In this document: in pieces, positions 1-8,134 of the stretch | How the letters are laid out: every line of letters begins with the position of its first letter | Numbering within the stretch: position 1 is the stretch's first letter | DNA from: Candidatus Sericytochromatia bacterium | Lineage (GTDB): Bacteria; Cyanobacteriota; Sericytochromatia; UBA7694 | DNA length: 13,633 nucleotides | Assembly: GCA_913773825.1 (NCBI GenBank) | Contig: CAJYHH010000777.1 | Span: forward strand, 1 to 13,633 | Direction of reading: 5' to 3' | Position numbers and translations under genes: made by a program | The notes under the pieces: generated by a model | The model's input: the letters and a program-made list of their open reading frames with translations, nothing else | Database searches by the model: none | Told to the model about the DNA's origin: nothing

Positions 1-810
1 TTTAATGCCCCTAAAGGTCTGTTTCCGATTGTGGGCGAGATGAGCTTTCTGGAACTCAAAGTCCGAGCCCTTTGTGGTCAGGGAATTGAACTGTTTTTAA
101 TGACCTCGTTTCATACCCATGCTGCAACGGTTGAGTTTCTGGAGCGGCATGACTTCTTTGGCCATCGTGCCAAAGTCCATCTCTTTCAGCAATTTCGACT
201 ACCGCGGATTTATCCAGACGGTGAAGTCCGCAAAATCAATGATGAAATTGACCACGCCACATCCGGGCATGGTGACTTTGTTGAGGCTCTGCGCCAAAGC
301 GGCTTACTTGGCAAATTTTTAAGCAAAGGCGGTCGCTGGCTGCTGTTTTCAAATATCGATAATCTCGGCGCCAGCTTTGACCCGACTTTATTAGGCGCTC
401 ATATTCGCTCCGGTGTAGATATGAGCATCGAAGTTGCCGCAAAAGCCCCCGGCGACAAAGGCGGCGCCCCCGCTCGCGTGGATGGCCGCCTGCAGCTCGT
501 CGAAGAATTTTTGTTCCCCGAACACTTCGACCAGAATCAGATACATGTCTTTAATACAGCCAGCTATATTTTTAGCGCCGCTGTACTGGATCGGGAGTTT
601 CAGCTGCCTTGGTATGTAGTCAAAAAAACAGTAGACGGTGAAGCTGTGCTGCAGTTTGAACATCTGGCCGGTGATCTCAGCCGTGAACTAAGTGAACAAG
701 TGCTGCTGGTTGAGCGTGAAGAGCGATTTTTACCGGTTAAGCAGCTTGAAGACGCCCCAACTGTAGAACCCCTGATCCGCAAAAAATATTCACATCTGAT
801 TGAACGTTAA
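1..810 (+). CDS. UDPGP-family UTP--sugar-1-phosphate uridylyltransferase, 5'-truncated by window edge
   Basis: The frame is open to base 1, so this is the C-terminal 269 residues of a longer protein that ends at TAA 808-810. It resembles the eukaryote-like UGP2/UAP1 (UDPGP) family, which joins UTP and a sugar 1-phosphate to give a UDP-sugar and pyrophosphate in the cytoplasm. Visible landmarks, in order, are the sugar/nucleotide-binding stretch APKGLFPIVG at the very start, GHGDF, the SNIDNLGA strand (compare NxDNLGA in UGPases), GDKGGAP, and VFNTASYIF (compare the FNTN motif). The N-terminal GGxGT(R)LG pyrophosphorylase loop lies outside the window, perhaps 100 or more residues upstream. The substrate could be glucose-1-P or N-acetylglucosamine-1-P; the NIDNLGA and FNTA motifs lean to UGPase, but I cannot decide. 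The stop codon overlaps the lnt start (TAATG), which suggests one operon. Confidence 0.75.
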   Translation, partial: FNAPKGLFPIVGEMSFLELKVRALCGQGIELFLMTSFHTHAATVEFLERHDFFGHRAKVHLFQQFRLPRIYPDGEVRKINDEIDHATSGHGDFVEALRQSGLLGKFLSKGGRWLLFSNIDNLGASFDPTLLGAHIRSGVDMSIEVAAKAPGDKGGAPARVDGRLQLVEEFLFPEHFDQNQIHVFNTASYIFSAAVLDREFQLPWYVVKKTVDGEAVLQFEHLAGDLSRELSEQVLLVEREERFLPVKQLEDAPTVEPLIRKKYSHLIER

Positions 811-2504
811 TGAGCGACAAGGCTGCACCCGAAAGTGTATTAGATGCTGACGTACTGAAAAACAAAGGTCGCAGACGCCGCGTGGCGATGTCTGCAGTGT
901 CAGGTTTACTTGCGGCCTTAGCCTTTTCAACTCATTCAACAGGCTGGCTGATCTGGGTAGCTTTTGTGCCCTGGCTCTATGTCCTGTTTAGCCAGCCAGC
1001 CCGTACTGGCAGCTATGCTTTTTATAGCTGGATTTTTGGTATGAGCTTTTATATCGGTGTGATCCACTGGCTCTATGAACTCCATCCTTTAACTTGGTTG
1101 CCAGGCGTGACCGTCCCCGTCAGTCTGGCGATTGTCTTTGGCGGTATCTTTGGAATTTCACTGGTTGTCTCGCTTTGGACACTGGGTTTGGGGGCCTTAT
1201 TAGGTTGGCTAAAACCCACAGGCTGGCGTCGTGTAGTCTATCCGGCCCTGCTCTGGATGGTGATGGAATACGGTCAGGCTTTAGGTGAAATTTCACTCCC
1301 CTGGGCTCGTTTAGCCGTCAGTCAATACACCAATCTCTGGCTTTTACAAATTGTTCCACATACAGGCCAGCTTGTCATTTCAGGTCTGATTCTGGCTTTT
1401 AATGCAGCTTTGGCGCTATTTATTTTAGAATTTGCGCCTGATCCAAAACCCAAAGCTTATTGGCACTACAGTGGCTTTAAAGCTTTAGTTATTGTGATCG
1501 GCTTAGTTGGCGCTAATTTAATCTATGGCGTCAGTCAACTGTCTGCCGCACCGGATCCCGAGCGCGACAGTGAAAAAGGAATCTTTGTGGGCTTGGCCCA
1601 GGGCATGATCGAACAAGGTCAAAAATGGAACAGCGTGGATGACTATTGGTCAAACATGCGTAAAATTGAAAAAATCTACCTTGACCTCAGCCATGATCTC
1701 GCTAAGCTCAAGCCCGATTATCAACCGGGTCTGTTAGTCTGGCCAGAATCAGCAATCCCCGTTTTCCCACGCCATGCACTGGAGTTTCAGGAGCATTACA
1801 AACAGCTTGCCAGAGAAACCAACAGCTATTTTCTGACAGGCGGCTTTGACAAACTCCAGCCTGATGATCCCTTATCCCCCACCTATAATGCCGCAGCTTT
1901 AGTTGAACCCGGAAAATCAAGCATTGATCAGTGGTATTACAAACGCCAGTTAGTCCCGTTTGGCGAGTATTTTCCCTACCGGGCCCAACTAAATGCAATC
2001 CCCCTGCTCGGCGGGATTATTGCCCAACTCAATCCCATGAATTCAGATACCGCCCGAGGACAAACTGCAGGTCTGTTTAAAACCTCTTTTGGCGAACTGG
2101 GCACTCTGATTTGCTTTGAATCCGTCTATCCCCAAGTCGCTCGTGATTCTGTTCGCGAAGGCGCCAAAATGCTGGTGATTATTACCAACGATGGCTGGTA
2201 CCGTGACGCAATCGCGCTTTACCAACATCTTGGTCATGCGGTCTTACGCGCACTGGAAAACGACCGCTATGTAGTCAGAGCCGGTAATACAGGTATCACG
2301 GCCTTTATTGACAGCTATGGCCGCATCCTGAGCCAGACCAAACCGATGGAGCGCACCAGTCTTTATCGCAGCATTCCGACTGACGAACTCAAATCCACCC
2401 AGTCCCTTTACACGCGTCTGGGTGACTGGCCAATCTGGCTGGCCTTGCTCTTTATGATTGTCAGCGAGCTGCTTGCCATCACCATGAAGCCGCTGGAAGA
2501 CTAG
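810..2504 (+). CDS. lnt: apolipoprotein N-acyltransferase (Lnt)
   Basis: Lnt adds the third acyl chain to the N-terminal cysteine of lipoproteins at the outer face of the inner membrane. The 564-residue protein has the family layout: a basic N-terminus (KGRRRR around residue 19-24), a cluster of membrane helices over about residues 25-245, a periplasmic nitrilase-like domain at about 255-530, and a final membrane helix near 540-558. The catalytic triad is intact: Glu313 (VWPESAIP), Lys378 (YYKRQLVPFGEYFP) and Cys435 (LICFESVYP), matching E267/K335/C387 of the E. coli enzyme. It is somewhat longer than the roughly 510-residue E. coli protein, partly through an N-terminal extension. The ATG shares its A with the TAA of the upstream uridylyltransferase, and no Shine-Dalgarno is evident just before it, so translation is probably coupled. 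Two lipoprotein genes in the window are plausible substrates. Confidence 0.95.
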   Translation: MSDKAAPESVLDADVLKNKGRRRRVAMSAVSGLLAALAFSTHSTGWLIWVAFVPWLYVLFSQPARTGSYAFYSWIFGMSFYIGVIHWLYELHPLTWLPGVTVPVSLAIVFGGIFGISLVVSLWTLGLGALLGWLKPTGWRRVVYPALLWMVMEYGQALGEISLPWARLAVSQYTNLWLLQIVPHTGQLVISGLILAFNAALALFILEFAPDPKPKAYWHYSGFKALVIVIGLVGANLIYGVSQLSAAPDPERDSEKGIFVGLAQGMIEQGQKWNSVDDYWSNMRKIEKIYLDLSHDLAKLKPDYQPGLLVWPESAIPVFPRHALEFQEHYKQLARETNSYFLTGGFDKLQPDDPLSPTYNAAALVEPGKSSIDQWYYKRQLVPFGEYFPYRAQLNAIPLLGGIIAQLNPMNSDTARGQTAGLFKTSFGELGTLICFESVYPQVARDSVREGAKMLVIITNDGWYRDAIALYQHLGHAVLRALENDRYVVRAGNTGITAFIDSYGRILSQTKPMERTSLYRSIPTDELKSTQSLYTRLGDWPIWLALLFMIVSELLAITMKPLED

Positions 2505-2521
2505 CAAAGAGTGAGTGAGTG

Positions 2522-2565
2522 GCTGGTTGCGAGTTGCTCGTGGCTGGAAGCAACTCGCAACCAGC
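2522..2565. repeat. perfect 16-bp inverted repeat between convergent genes
   Basis: The arms 2522-2537 (GCTGGTTGCGAGTTGC) and 2550-2565 (GCAACTCGCAACCAGC) are exact reverse complements and enclose a 12-base loop. It fills most of the 63-bp gap between the ends of lnt and the coiled-coil lipoprotein gene. This is the expected place for a shared bidirectional terminator, but neither side carries a run of T, so an intrinsic terminator of the usual kind is not shown. It could instead be an mRNA 3'-end stabilising hairpin or a REP-like dispersed repeat. The sequence GTGGCTGG also occurs at the 5' arm and again in the loop. Confidence 0.75.
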
Positions 2566-2567
2566 TC

Positions 2568-3806
2568 CTATAGCCCTTTGAGCTGGGTTTCGATTTCAAC
2601 TTGCAGAGACTTAGACTGACTCAACTCTTTTTCTTTGGTGCTGATTTCAGTGTCTAAAGCTTCACGGCGTTGAATCGAAATCAGATCTGTGCGCTGGGCC
2701 AAAGACTCACGCCGGCGGCGCAGATCAGGCAAATCGGTTTCAAGCGAAGTAATGCGCTGTTTAAGCAGCTCCAGATTAGCTTCCAGCTGGGCTTTGCGCT
2801 CAGCCGGTGGCAAAGTCGTGCTCTGGCCGGTTAAACGAGTTTCAAGGGCCTGCAGCTGCAGGTTTAAATCCTGAAGCTGAGTAATGCGATCTGCGATCTG
2901 TCCATCCAGGGTTTTGATTTCGCCCTGAATCTGACTTAACTCGGCATTCCCCCCCGAACTGCCCGCCAAAGAACGCGCTTCGATACTGAGCAGACGGCGC
3001 TGTTCGAGCAATTGATCAATGTTTTTGCTAATGTTTTGCGACTGTAAACGCAGATCAAAGACCTGATCCTGAATCGCTCCTGCACTACTTGAGCCCCCAA
3101 CTGTCTGGGCTTCAAGCCGGTCGAGTTGTCCGTTAAGACTTTCCAGCTGGGTCTTTTTGGTAGTGAGCTGGCCCTGGACGCCCTGTAGATCAACCTGCAG
3201 CTGGCGACGTAAATTCTGATCTTCAATTACAGTTGAGCCTCTTAACGGCGCAATCTGAATCAATAAATCAGATTCTTGATCAGACAGGCTCTGAATCTCA
3301 AGCAGCAAATCCCGACGTTGAGCCCGAACCTGGGTCAGATTCTGGCTGGTATTAACCAAGGGTGCAAAGAGCTGAGGCGTCGCGTTTAAACGGACTAAGG
3401 CCGCATCTGTGGTGCTGGTGCTGAGATCAAAATTAGCGGTCAGAGCGTTAACTACCGTTTGACCATCAGCCCCTACAAGTCGAACTTCAGCAGTTAACAG
3501 ACCCGTCGGAACATTGCTGAGCGTACGCTCAAGCTGTTTGGCATCTGCGCCCACGCTAAAGTCAAAATTATCACTCACCGTGACACCAGAGGCATTGCTG
3601 AGTTTAATTTCTACTTTTGTGATTCGGCTAAAATAATCCGGTCGTGGTTCAGCAAATTCAAAACGGACTTTTAAACCTGTACGGGTATTTTGAGACCCCA
3701 CATTACTGCCATTAGGGGTGCTGTTAAAACGAGGCGGGCAGGCTGTTAATAAAGGCAAGAGGGTCAGAGCAGCCAAAAGGCTGAGGTTTCGAAATGACTT
3801 AGGCAT
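2568..3806 (-). CDS. predicted lipoprotein with long segmented coiled coil, function unknown
   Basis: The 412-residue protein begins with a basic n-region and hydrophobic stretch ending in the lipobox LTAC, so Cys23 should be lipidated. The residue after Cys is Pro, not the Asp inner-membrane retention signal of E. coli. Residues about 45-145 alternate hydrophobic and polar residues and look like a beta-sandwich (VPTGLLTAEVRLVGADGQTV at 99-118). Residues about 150-412 are rich in Gln, Leu, Glu and Arg and read as coiled coil, broken by Gly/Ser/Pro linkers near 236-243, 281-287 and 326-336 into helical segments of roughly 40 residues or more. I do not recognise a named family; a structural or cell-envelope spacer role is inference. 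The ATG is preceded by GAAGGA (3811-3816) with 4 bases spacing. It converges on lnt and diverges from the P-type ATPase gene. Confidence 0.85.
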   Translation of the reverse strand: MPKSFRNLSLLAALTLLPLLTACPPRFNSTPNGSNVGSQNTRTGLKVRFEFAEPRPDYFSRITKVEIKLSNASGVTVSDNFDFSVGADAKQLERTLSNVPTGLLTAEVRLVGADGQTVVNALTANFDLSTSTTDAALVRLNATPQLFAPLVNTSQNLTQVRAQRRDLLLEIQSLSDQESDLLIQIAPLRGSTVIEDQNLRRQLQVDLQGVQGQLTTKKTQLESLNGQLDRLEAQTVGGSSSAGAIQDQVFDLRLQSQNISKNIDQLLEQRRLLSIEARSLAGSSGGNAELSQIQGEIKTLDGQIADRITQLQDLNLQLQALETRLTGQSTTLPPAERKAQLEANLELLKQRITSLETDLPDLRRRRESLAQRTDLISIQRREALDTEISTKEKELSQSKSLQVEIETQLKGL

Positions 3807-3854
3807 AGGATCCTTCGCTTTTTTGAATGAAATCTATATTTATTTTCATTTTCC

Positions 3855-3908
3855 ATTATTGTGACTGAACAGTTAGACTTAACATATCATATTTTTTGCA
3901 GCTATCTG
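3855..3908. promoter_or_regulatory. AT-rich divergent promoter region
   Basis: The 185-bp gap 3807-3991 lies between the divergently read lipoprotein and ATPase genes and must hold promoters for both. Its AT-rich core offers weak sigma70-like matches. For the minus strand there is a -10 AATAAT (complement of 3855-3860) and a -35 TTAAGT (complement of 3877-3882), 16 bases apart. For the plus strand there is a -35 TTAACA at 3879-3884 and a poor -10 TATCTG at 3903-3908, 18 bases apart. The two candidates overlap, so the genes may compete for polymerase. The location is well supported by gene orientation; the exact hexamers are not. Confidence 0.35.
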
Positions 3909-3991
3909 TTTGGACGGCTAGAACTTGAGCCGGTTCCCGTCCTGATTTCAAGCATTAAATCTATACGCGATATGCAGAAGGAGCCAGCCGC

Positions 3992-6652
3992 ATGCAGACA
4001 ACATGGCACACACTCACGGCTGAGAAAGGTCTCGAAACACTTGAGACCCCACGTGATGGTATTAGTAGCGAAGAAGCGGCCCGACGTCTTGAAAAACATG
4101 GCCGAAATGAACTAGTTGAAAAAGGGGTCAAAAGCGTCTGGGCTATTCTCTGGGAGCAACTTAGCTCCATCATGGTTGTGATTCTCATTGTTGCAGCCAT
4201 TCTTTCTGCTGTTTTAGGCGACTTCCAGGACGCAGGTGTGATTCTGGCGATTGTCGTCTTCTTTGTCGGCCTTGGTGTGTTTCAGGAATACCGGGCTGAA
4301 AAAGCAATTGCAGCATTAAAAGCTTTAGCCGTCCCCAATGTGCGGGTTCGCCGTAACGGGAGTTCAGTCGAAATCCCCGCGCCAGAACTTGTTCCGGGCG
4401 ACCTACTTGAGCTCGAAGCCGGTGATTTAGTCCCGGCTGATGCCCGTGTGCTGGAGTGTCATAGCCTCAAAGCCCAGGAAGCAGCCCTGACGGGTGAATC
4501 AGAAGCGGTCGCCAAAACCACAGATCGCATTGAAGCTGAAGACGCTCCTTTAGGTGATCGAGTCAATATGCTCTATATGGGCACCAATATTACCTATGGC
4601 CGTGGCGTTGCTTTAGTGACCGGCACAGGTATGAATACCGAACTCGGTCATATTGCCGAAATGCTGCAAAATGTCGAAACTGGCCAGACCCCTTTGCAAA
4701 AGCGCTTAGACGGCGTTGGCAAAACCCTCGCTATTTTGGCAGTGGTCTTTTCAGCTTTGATTTTTGCAATCGGTATTTTCCGCCAGGAAGAATGGCGTCT
4801 GATGCTGATGTCAGCGATTTCAGTCGCTGTTGCAGCTGTACCTGAAGGCCTGCCAGCCGTCCTTACGATTACTCTGGCCTTTGGCTCCCAGCGCATGCTT
4901 AAACGCCATGCCCTGGTGCGTAAACTAACCGGTATCGAAACCCTTGGCTCAGTCTCAGTGATCTGCTCAGATAAAACCGGTACCCTGACTCAAAATGTCA
5001 TGACGGTCACCCATCTGGTCGGCAGTGAAGACACCACTGAGTTAAATGCCGACAAAAGTGAACACCAGCCGGATTCTGCTCAGAGCCTATTGTTACTCTG
5101 CGGGGTGCTCTGTAATGACAGTGAAATTGAAGGTGACAAGGAGCGAGGCGACCCGACCGAAGTCGCCCTGCTGCGTGTAGCTGAGCGGATTGGGATCAAG
5201 CCAGGTGAACTCAAAAAGCAGATGCCGCGCAGTCAGGAACTGCCCTTTGATTCTGATCGTAAACGCATGAGTACTGCTCACGCCCTAAATAATCAAAATC
5301 TGCCAGAAGCCCTCAATCAGGCTCTGGCGCTTCTCCCTGAAGGCAGTCATGTGTCCTTTACCAAAGGCTCGATGGATAGCCTGCTTGAGCTGAGCACCCA
5401 GGCACTCAAAGGGGATCAGTGGGTGCCCATGGATGATCAACTGCGCCAACACTACGAAGACGCCAATCAGACTTTAGCTGGCGATGGTCGACGTGTATTG
5501 GGCTTTGCTTTAAAAGTCTGGCCCCATGAGCCCAATGAAAACGAGTTGGAAGCAGATCTAAGCTTTATTGGCTTAATGGGTATGATTGACCCACCTCGTC
5601 CTGAGGTCTTTGAAGCAGTCAAGGTCTGTAAAACGGCGGGTATTCGACCCGTCATGATTACAGGCGACCATCCCCTGACTGCCAGCCGGATTGCCAAAGA
5701 TCTGGGGATTACCGACAACGATAAATCGCTGACAGGCCGCGAGATTCAAAATATGGATCAAGCTGCTTTGCAAAAAGCGCTGGCAGATACATCAGTCTTT
5801 GCCCGTGTCTCACCTGAGCATAAACTGCGGATTGTAGAGGCCTTACAGGCCCAAAAACAAGTTGTTGCGATGACAGGTGACGGTGTCAATGACGCACCGG
5901 CGCTTAAAAAAGCCGATATCGGTGTAGCAATGGGGATTACCGGCACGGACGTCTCCAAAGAAGCGGCTGATATGGTGCTTCAGGACGATAACTTTGCCAC
6001 GATTGTCGCAGCGGTTGAAGAAGGCCGGATTATCTACGACAATCTGCGCAAATTTATTAAGTTCTCAGTGGCCGGTAACCTCGGCAAGATTCTCGCGATG
6101 TTAGTGGCCCCGCTATTAGGAATGCCGCTGGCTCTACAGCCGATTCAGATGCTCTGGCTCAACCTGATGACTGACGGCCTGCTGGGCTTTGGTCTGGGTC
6201 TTGAACAAGCCGAAAAAAGCATTATGGAGCGCAAACCCACTCCGCCTGATGACAGCATTTTAGGCGGCGCAATCCGCAACCAGATCATCTGGATGGGTCT
6301 GCTGATTGGCGGCATTTCCATGGGTCTGACAGCCTGGTTCTATTTCCAGGATGCCAAAGGCCCCTGGCAAACCGTGTTGTTTACCTCATTAGCCGTGGCT
6401 CAGATTTTCCAGGCCCTGGCGATTCGCTCCAGCAGCGAGTCTTTGTTTAAAACAGGCTTTAGCAACCGCGTCCTTTGGGGCATGCTGGGTCTGGTGATTG
6501 TGCTACAGCTAACCGTTACGTATGTACCGATGCTGCAGAATCTGTTCCATATTAAAGCACTTAGTGCGTTCGAACTCCTGCTGATTGTAGGCGCAAACTC
6601 ACTGATCCTCTGGATCGCTGAAGGTCTCAAAGCAGCGGGTAAAACGGTTTAG
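3992..6652 (+). CDS. type II (P2) P-type cation-transporting ATPase, Ca2+-ATPase-like
   Basis: This 886-residue inner-membrane pump uses ATP through a phospho-aspartate to move cations. All P-type hallmarks are present: N-terminal cation-ATPase domain (about 1-75), TGES of the actuator domain at 167-170, PEGLP in M4 at 284-288, DKTGTLT with phosphorylated Asp327, KGS of the nucleotide domain at 458-460, TGD at 557-559 and TGDGVND at 628-634. Six helices follow in the C-terminal half, with LWLNLMTDG (Asn724, Thr727, Asp728) in M6. The M4 Glu and the M6 Asn/Asp match SERCA site II, so calcium or another divalent cation is likely. In M5, however, the usual Glu of site I (SERCA E771) is Lys699 (GNLGK), so stoichiometry or specificity may differ. 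The start is set by AGAAGGAG at 3976-3983, eight bases before ATG. The stop overlaps that of the convergent kinase gene. Confidence 0.93.
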   Translation: MQTTWHTLTAEKGLETLETPRDGISSEEAARRLEKHGRNELVEKGVKSVWAILWEQLSSIMVVILIVAAILSAVLGDFQDAGVILAIVVFFVGLGVFQEYRAEKAIAALKALAVPNVRVRRNGSSVEIPAPELVPGDLLELEAGDLVPADARVLECHSLKAQEAALTGESEAVAKTTDRIEAEDAPLGDRVNMLYMGTNITYGRGVALVTGTGMNTELGHIAEMLQNVETGQTPLQKRLDGVGKTLAILAVVFSALIFAIGIFRQEEWRLMLMSAISVAVAAVPEGLPAVLTITLAFGSQRMLKRHALVRKLTGIETLGSVSVICSDKTGTLTQNVMTVTHLVGSEDTTELNADKSEHQPDSAQSLLLLCGVLCNDSEIEGDKERGDPTEVALLRVAERIGIKPGELKKQMPRSQELPFDSDRKRMSTAHALNNQNLPEALNQALALLPEGSHVSFTKGSMDSLLELSTQALKGDQWVPMDDQLRQHYEDANQTLAGDGRRVLGFALKVWPHEPNENELEADLSFIGLMGMIDPPRPEVFEAVKVCKTAGIRPVMITGDHPLTASRIAKDLGITDNDKSLTGREIQNMDQAALQKALADTSVFARVSPEHKLRIVEALQAQKQVVAMTGDGVNDAPALKKADIGVAMGITGTDVSKEAADMVLQDDNFATIVAAVEEGRIIYDNLRKFIKFSVAGNLGKILAMLVAPLLGMPLALQPIQMLWLNLMTDGLLGFGLGLEQAEKSIMERKPTPPDDSILGGAIRNQIIWMGLLIGGISMGLTAWFYFQDAKGPWQTVLFTSLAVAQIFQALAIRSSSESLFKTGFSNRVLWGMLGLVIVLQLTVTYVPMLQNLFHIKALSAFELLLIVGANSLILWIAEGLKAAGKTV

Positions 6653-8106
6653 TTCTTAAGCACCCAGCTTGGTGCCGGCCCGTCTTCGGGCGGGTCGGCC
6701 AGCAGGGGGAGCCAGAACACAAACTGGCTGCCTTGCCCCCACTCACTCTGAGCCGCTAAACGCCCACCGTGGGCTTCGATAATTTCTTTGCTGATTGCTA
6801 AACCTAAACCGCTGCCACCATCAGCCCGACTACGAGCTGTGTCCACACGATAAAAACGCTTAAACAAATTGGGCAGATGCTGAGCCTCAATCCCTGTGCC
6901 ATCATCTAAAACAATCACTTCTGCCTGGGCGCCTAACTCACGCACGCTTAATTCAATATGACCTTCTGGGCCAATGGCTCGCAGTGCGTTATCGAGTAGA
7001 TTAATTACCACACGCTTTAAGGCGTCAGGATCTCCCTGAACCCAGAGCATCTGATCAGGCAAACGAGCCTGAATCTGGGGATGTAAAGGCTGGTACTCAT
7101 TTAAAATCTGGCGAAGTAAAGCAACTAAATCGAGTTCCTGATCAGGGGGATCACTTTGGCGCGAACGAACCAAAATCAGTAAATCAGTTACCAGGCGCTC
7201 CAGGCGATGGGTCTCTTGAATCACGTTTTCAAGGCATTCTTCAATTAACTCAGGATGCTCTCGACCCCGTTTTCTGACCAGCTGGGCATGACCACGGATT
7301 ACGGTTAAAGGGGAGCGCATTTCGTGTGAAGCATCGGCAATAAAACGTTCTTGTAGCTCTAGTGACTCTGAAATATGGTCAAGCAGACCGTTAAAGGTTC
7401 GCGCCAGCTCATGAATTTCATCAGGTGAAAGTTTACTCAGATCAACCCGTCGATCTAAAGCCTGATCTGCCTCCATCGCCTGAACTTCTTCGGTCATGCT
7501 GACCATCGGCGCGAGAGCCCGACGGGATAAAAACTGGCCCATTAAAATCGCCAGAATAATTAGCACGGCAAGCTCTAGTACATGCCAGAGCAGAGCCTGC
7601 TGCAAAATCCGGTCAAGTTCGGTTAAAGGCAAGGCGATTTGCAGCGTAATCGGAACCTGCTCCTGAATCTGAATCAGGCGACTGGCGTAGAGCACACGGG
7701 TTGCAACAGGCTGATTAATCTTGAATTTTTCGACCTGGGTGATGCCTGGCTGCTGGAAGGGCAAACGCTTTTGGCCCAGATTAAAACTGCGAGAAAAAAC
7801 TCTGCCATCTAACGTGCTGAGCTGCATAAACGAGCCATACTGGCTGGAATGCCCTTCTCGCGCCACAATTTCGCTTAAAAGTTCAGGTACAACCGGATTA
7901 AATTTTAAATCAGGCCGCAGCTGCTGTTGAGTAAACACCATGCCGTCATAAACTTCTTGAATCTTCTCCACTTTAGACTGCAGCTCTGCATGCAGATTGG
8001 CATAGAGCCGATCACGCGTACCTAACCAGGCCATAGTGACAGAAATCAGCATCAGAACCGTAACAAGCAGGGTAAACCAGAGCGTGATGCGATTGCGGAT
8101 AGTCAC
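6649..8106 (-). CDS. two-component sensor histidine kinase (OmpR-type partner, HAMP)
   Basis: This 485-residue membrane kinase senses a signal in the periplasm and phosphorylates the regulator encoded just upstream. It has TM1 at about 8-28, a periplasmic domain of about 140 residues with no recognised fold, TM2 at about 171-193, a HAMP linker at about 190-245, a dimerisation/phosphoacceptor helix with His261 in DASHEMRSPLT, and an ATPase domain. The ATPase domain carries the N box (NLLDN, 369-373), G1 box (DDGTGI, 401-406), F box (FKRFYR, 415-420) and G2 box (GGSGLGL, 430-436). The start is GTG, 28 bases after the regulator stop. An in-frame stop lies only two codons before it, and no strong Shine-Dalgarno is seen, so expression may depend on the upstream gene. 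The ligand is unknown. The 3' end overlaps the ATPase gene by four bases on opposite strands. Confidence 0.93.
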   Translation of the reverse strand: MTIRNRITLWFTLLVTVLMLISVTMAWLGTRDRLYANLHAELQSKVEKIQEVYDGMVFTQQQLRPDLKFNPVVPELLSEIVAREGHSSQYGSFMQLSTLDGRVFSRSFNLGQKRLPFQQPGITQVEKFKINQPVATRVLYASRLIQIQEQVPITLQIALPLTELDRILQQALLWHVLELAVLIILAILMGQFLSRRALAPMVSMTEEVQAMEADQALDRRVDLSKLSPDEIHELARTFNGLLDHISESLELQERFIADASHEMRSPLTVIRGHAQLVRKRGREHPELIEECLENVIQETHRLERLVTDLLILVRSRQSDPPDQELDLVALLRQILNEYQPLHPQIQARLPDQMLWVQGDPDALKRVVINLLDNALRAIGPEGHIELSVRELGAQAEVIVLDDGTGIEAQHLPNLFKRFYRVDTARSRADGGSGLGLAISKEIIEAHGGRLAAQSEWGQGSQFVFWLPLLADPPEDGPAPSWVLKN

Positions 8107-8134
8107 TTGTTTTTAGCCGTTAACTGTTTAATAT

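Noticed and set aside
3861..4115. 84-residue open frame on the plus strand starting in the divergent intergenic region
   Set aside because: It runs out of frame into the ATPase start, which has the strong ribosome site. The start is GTG with no good Shine-Dalgarno, and the product resembles nothing.
6678..6691. GC-rich hairpin GCCCG-TCTT-CGGGC near the ATPase/kinase junction as a terminator
   Set aside because: It has only a five-base stem with no T tract on the plus strand, and it lies within kinase codons for a Pro/Asp/Gly tail that explain the composition.
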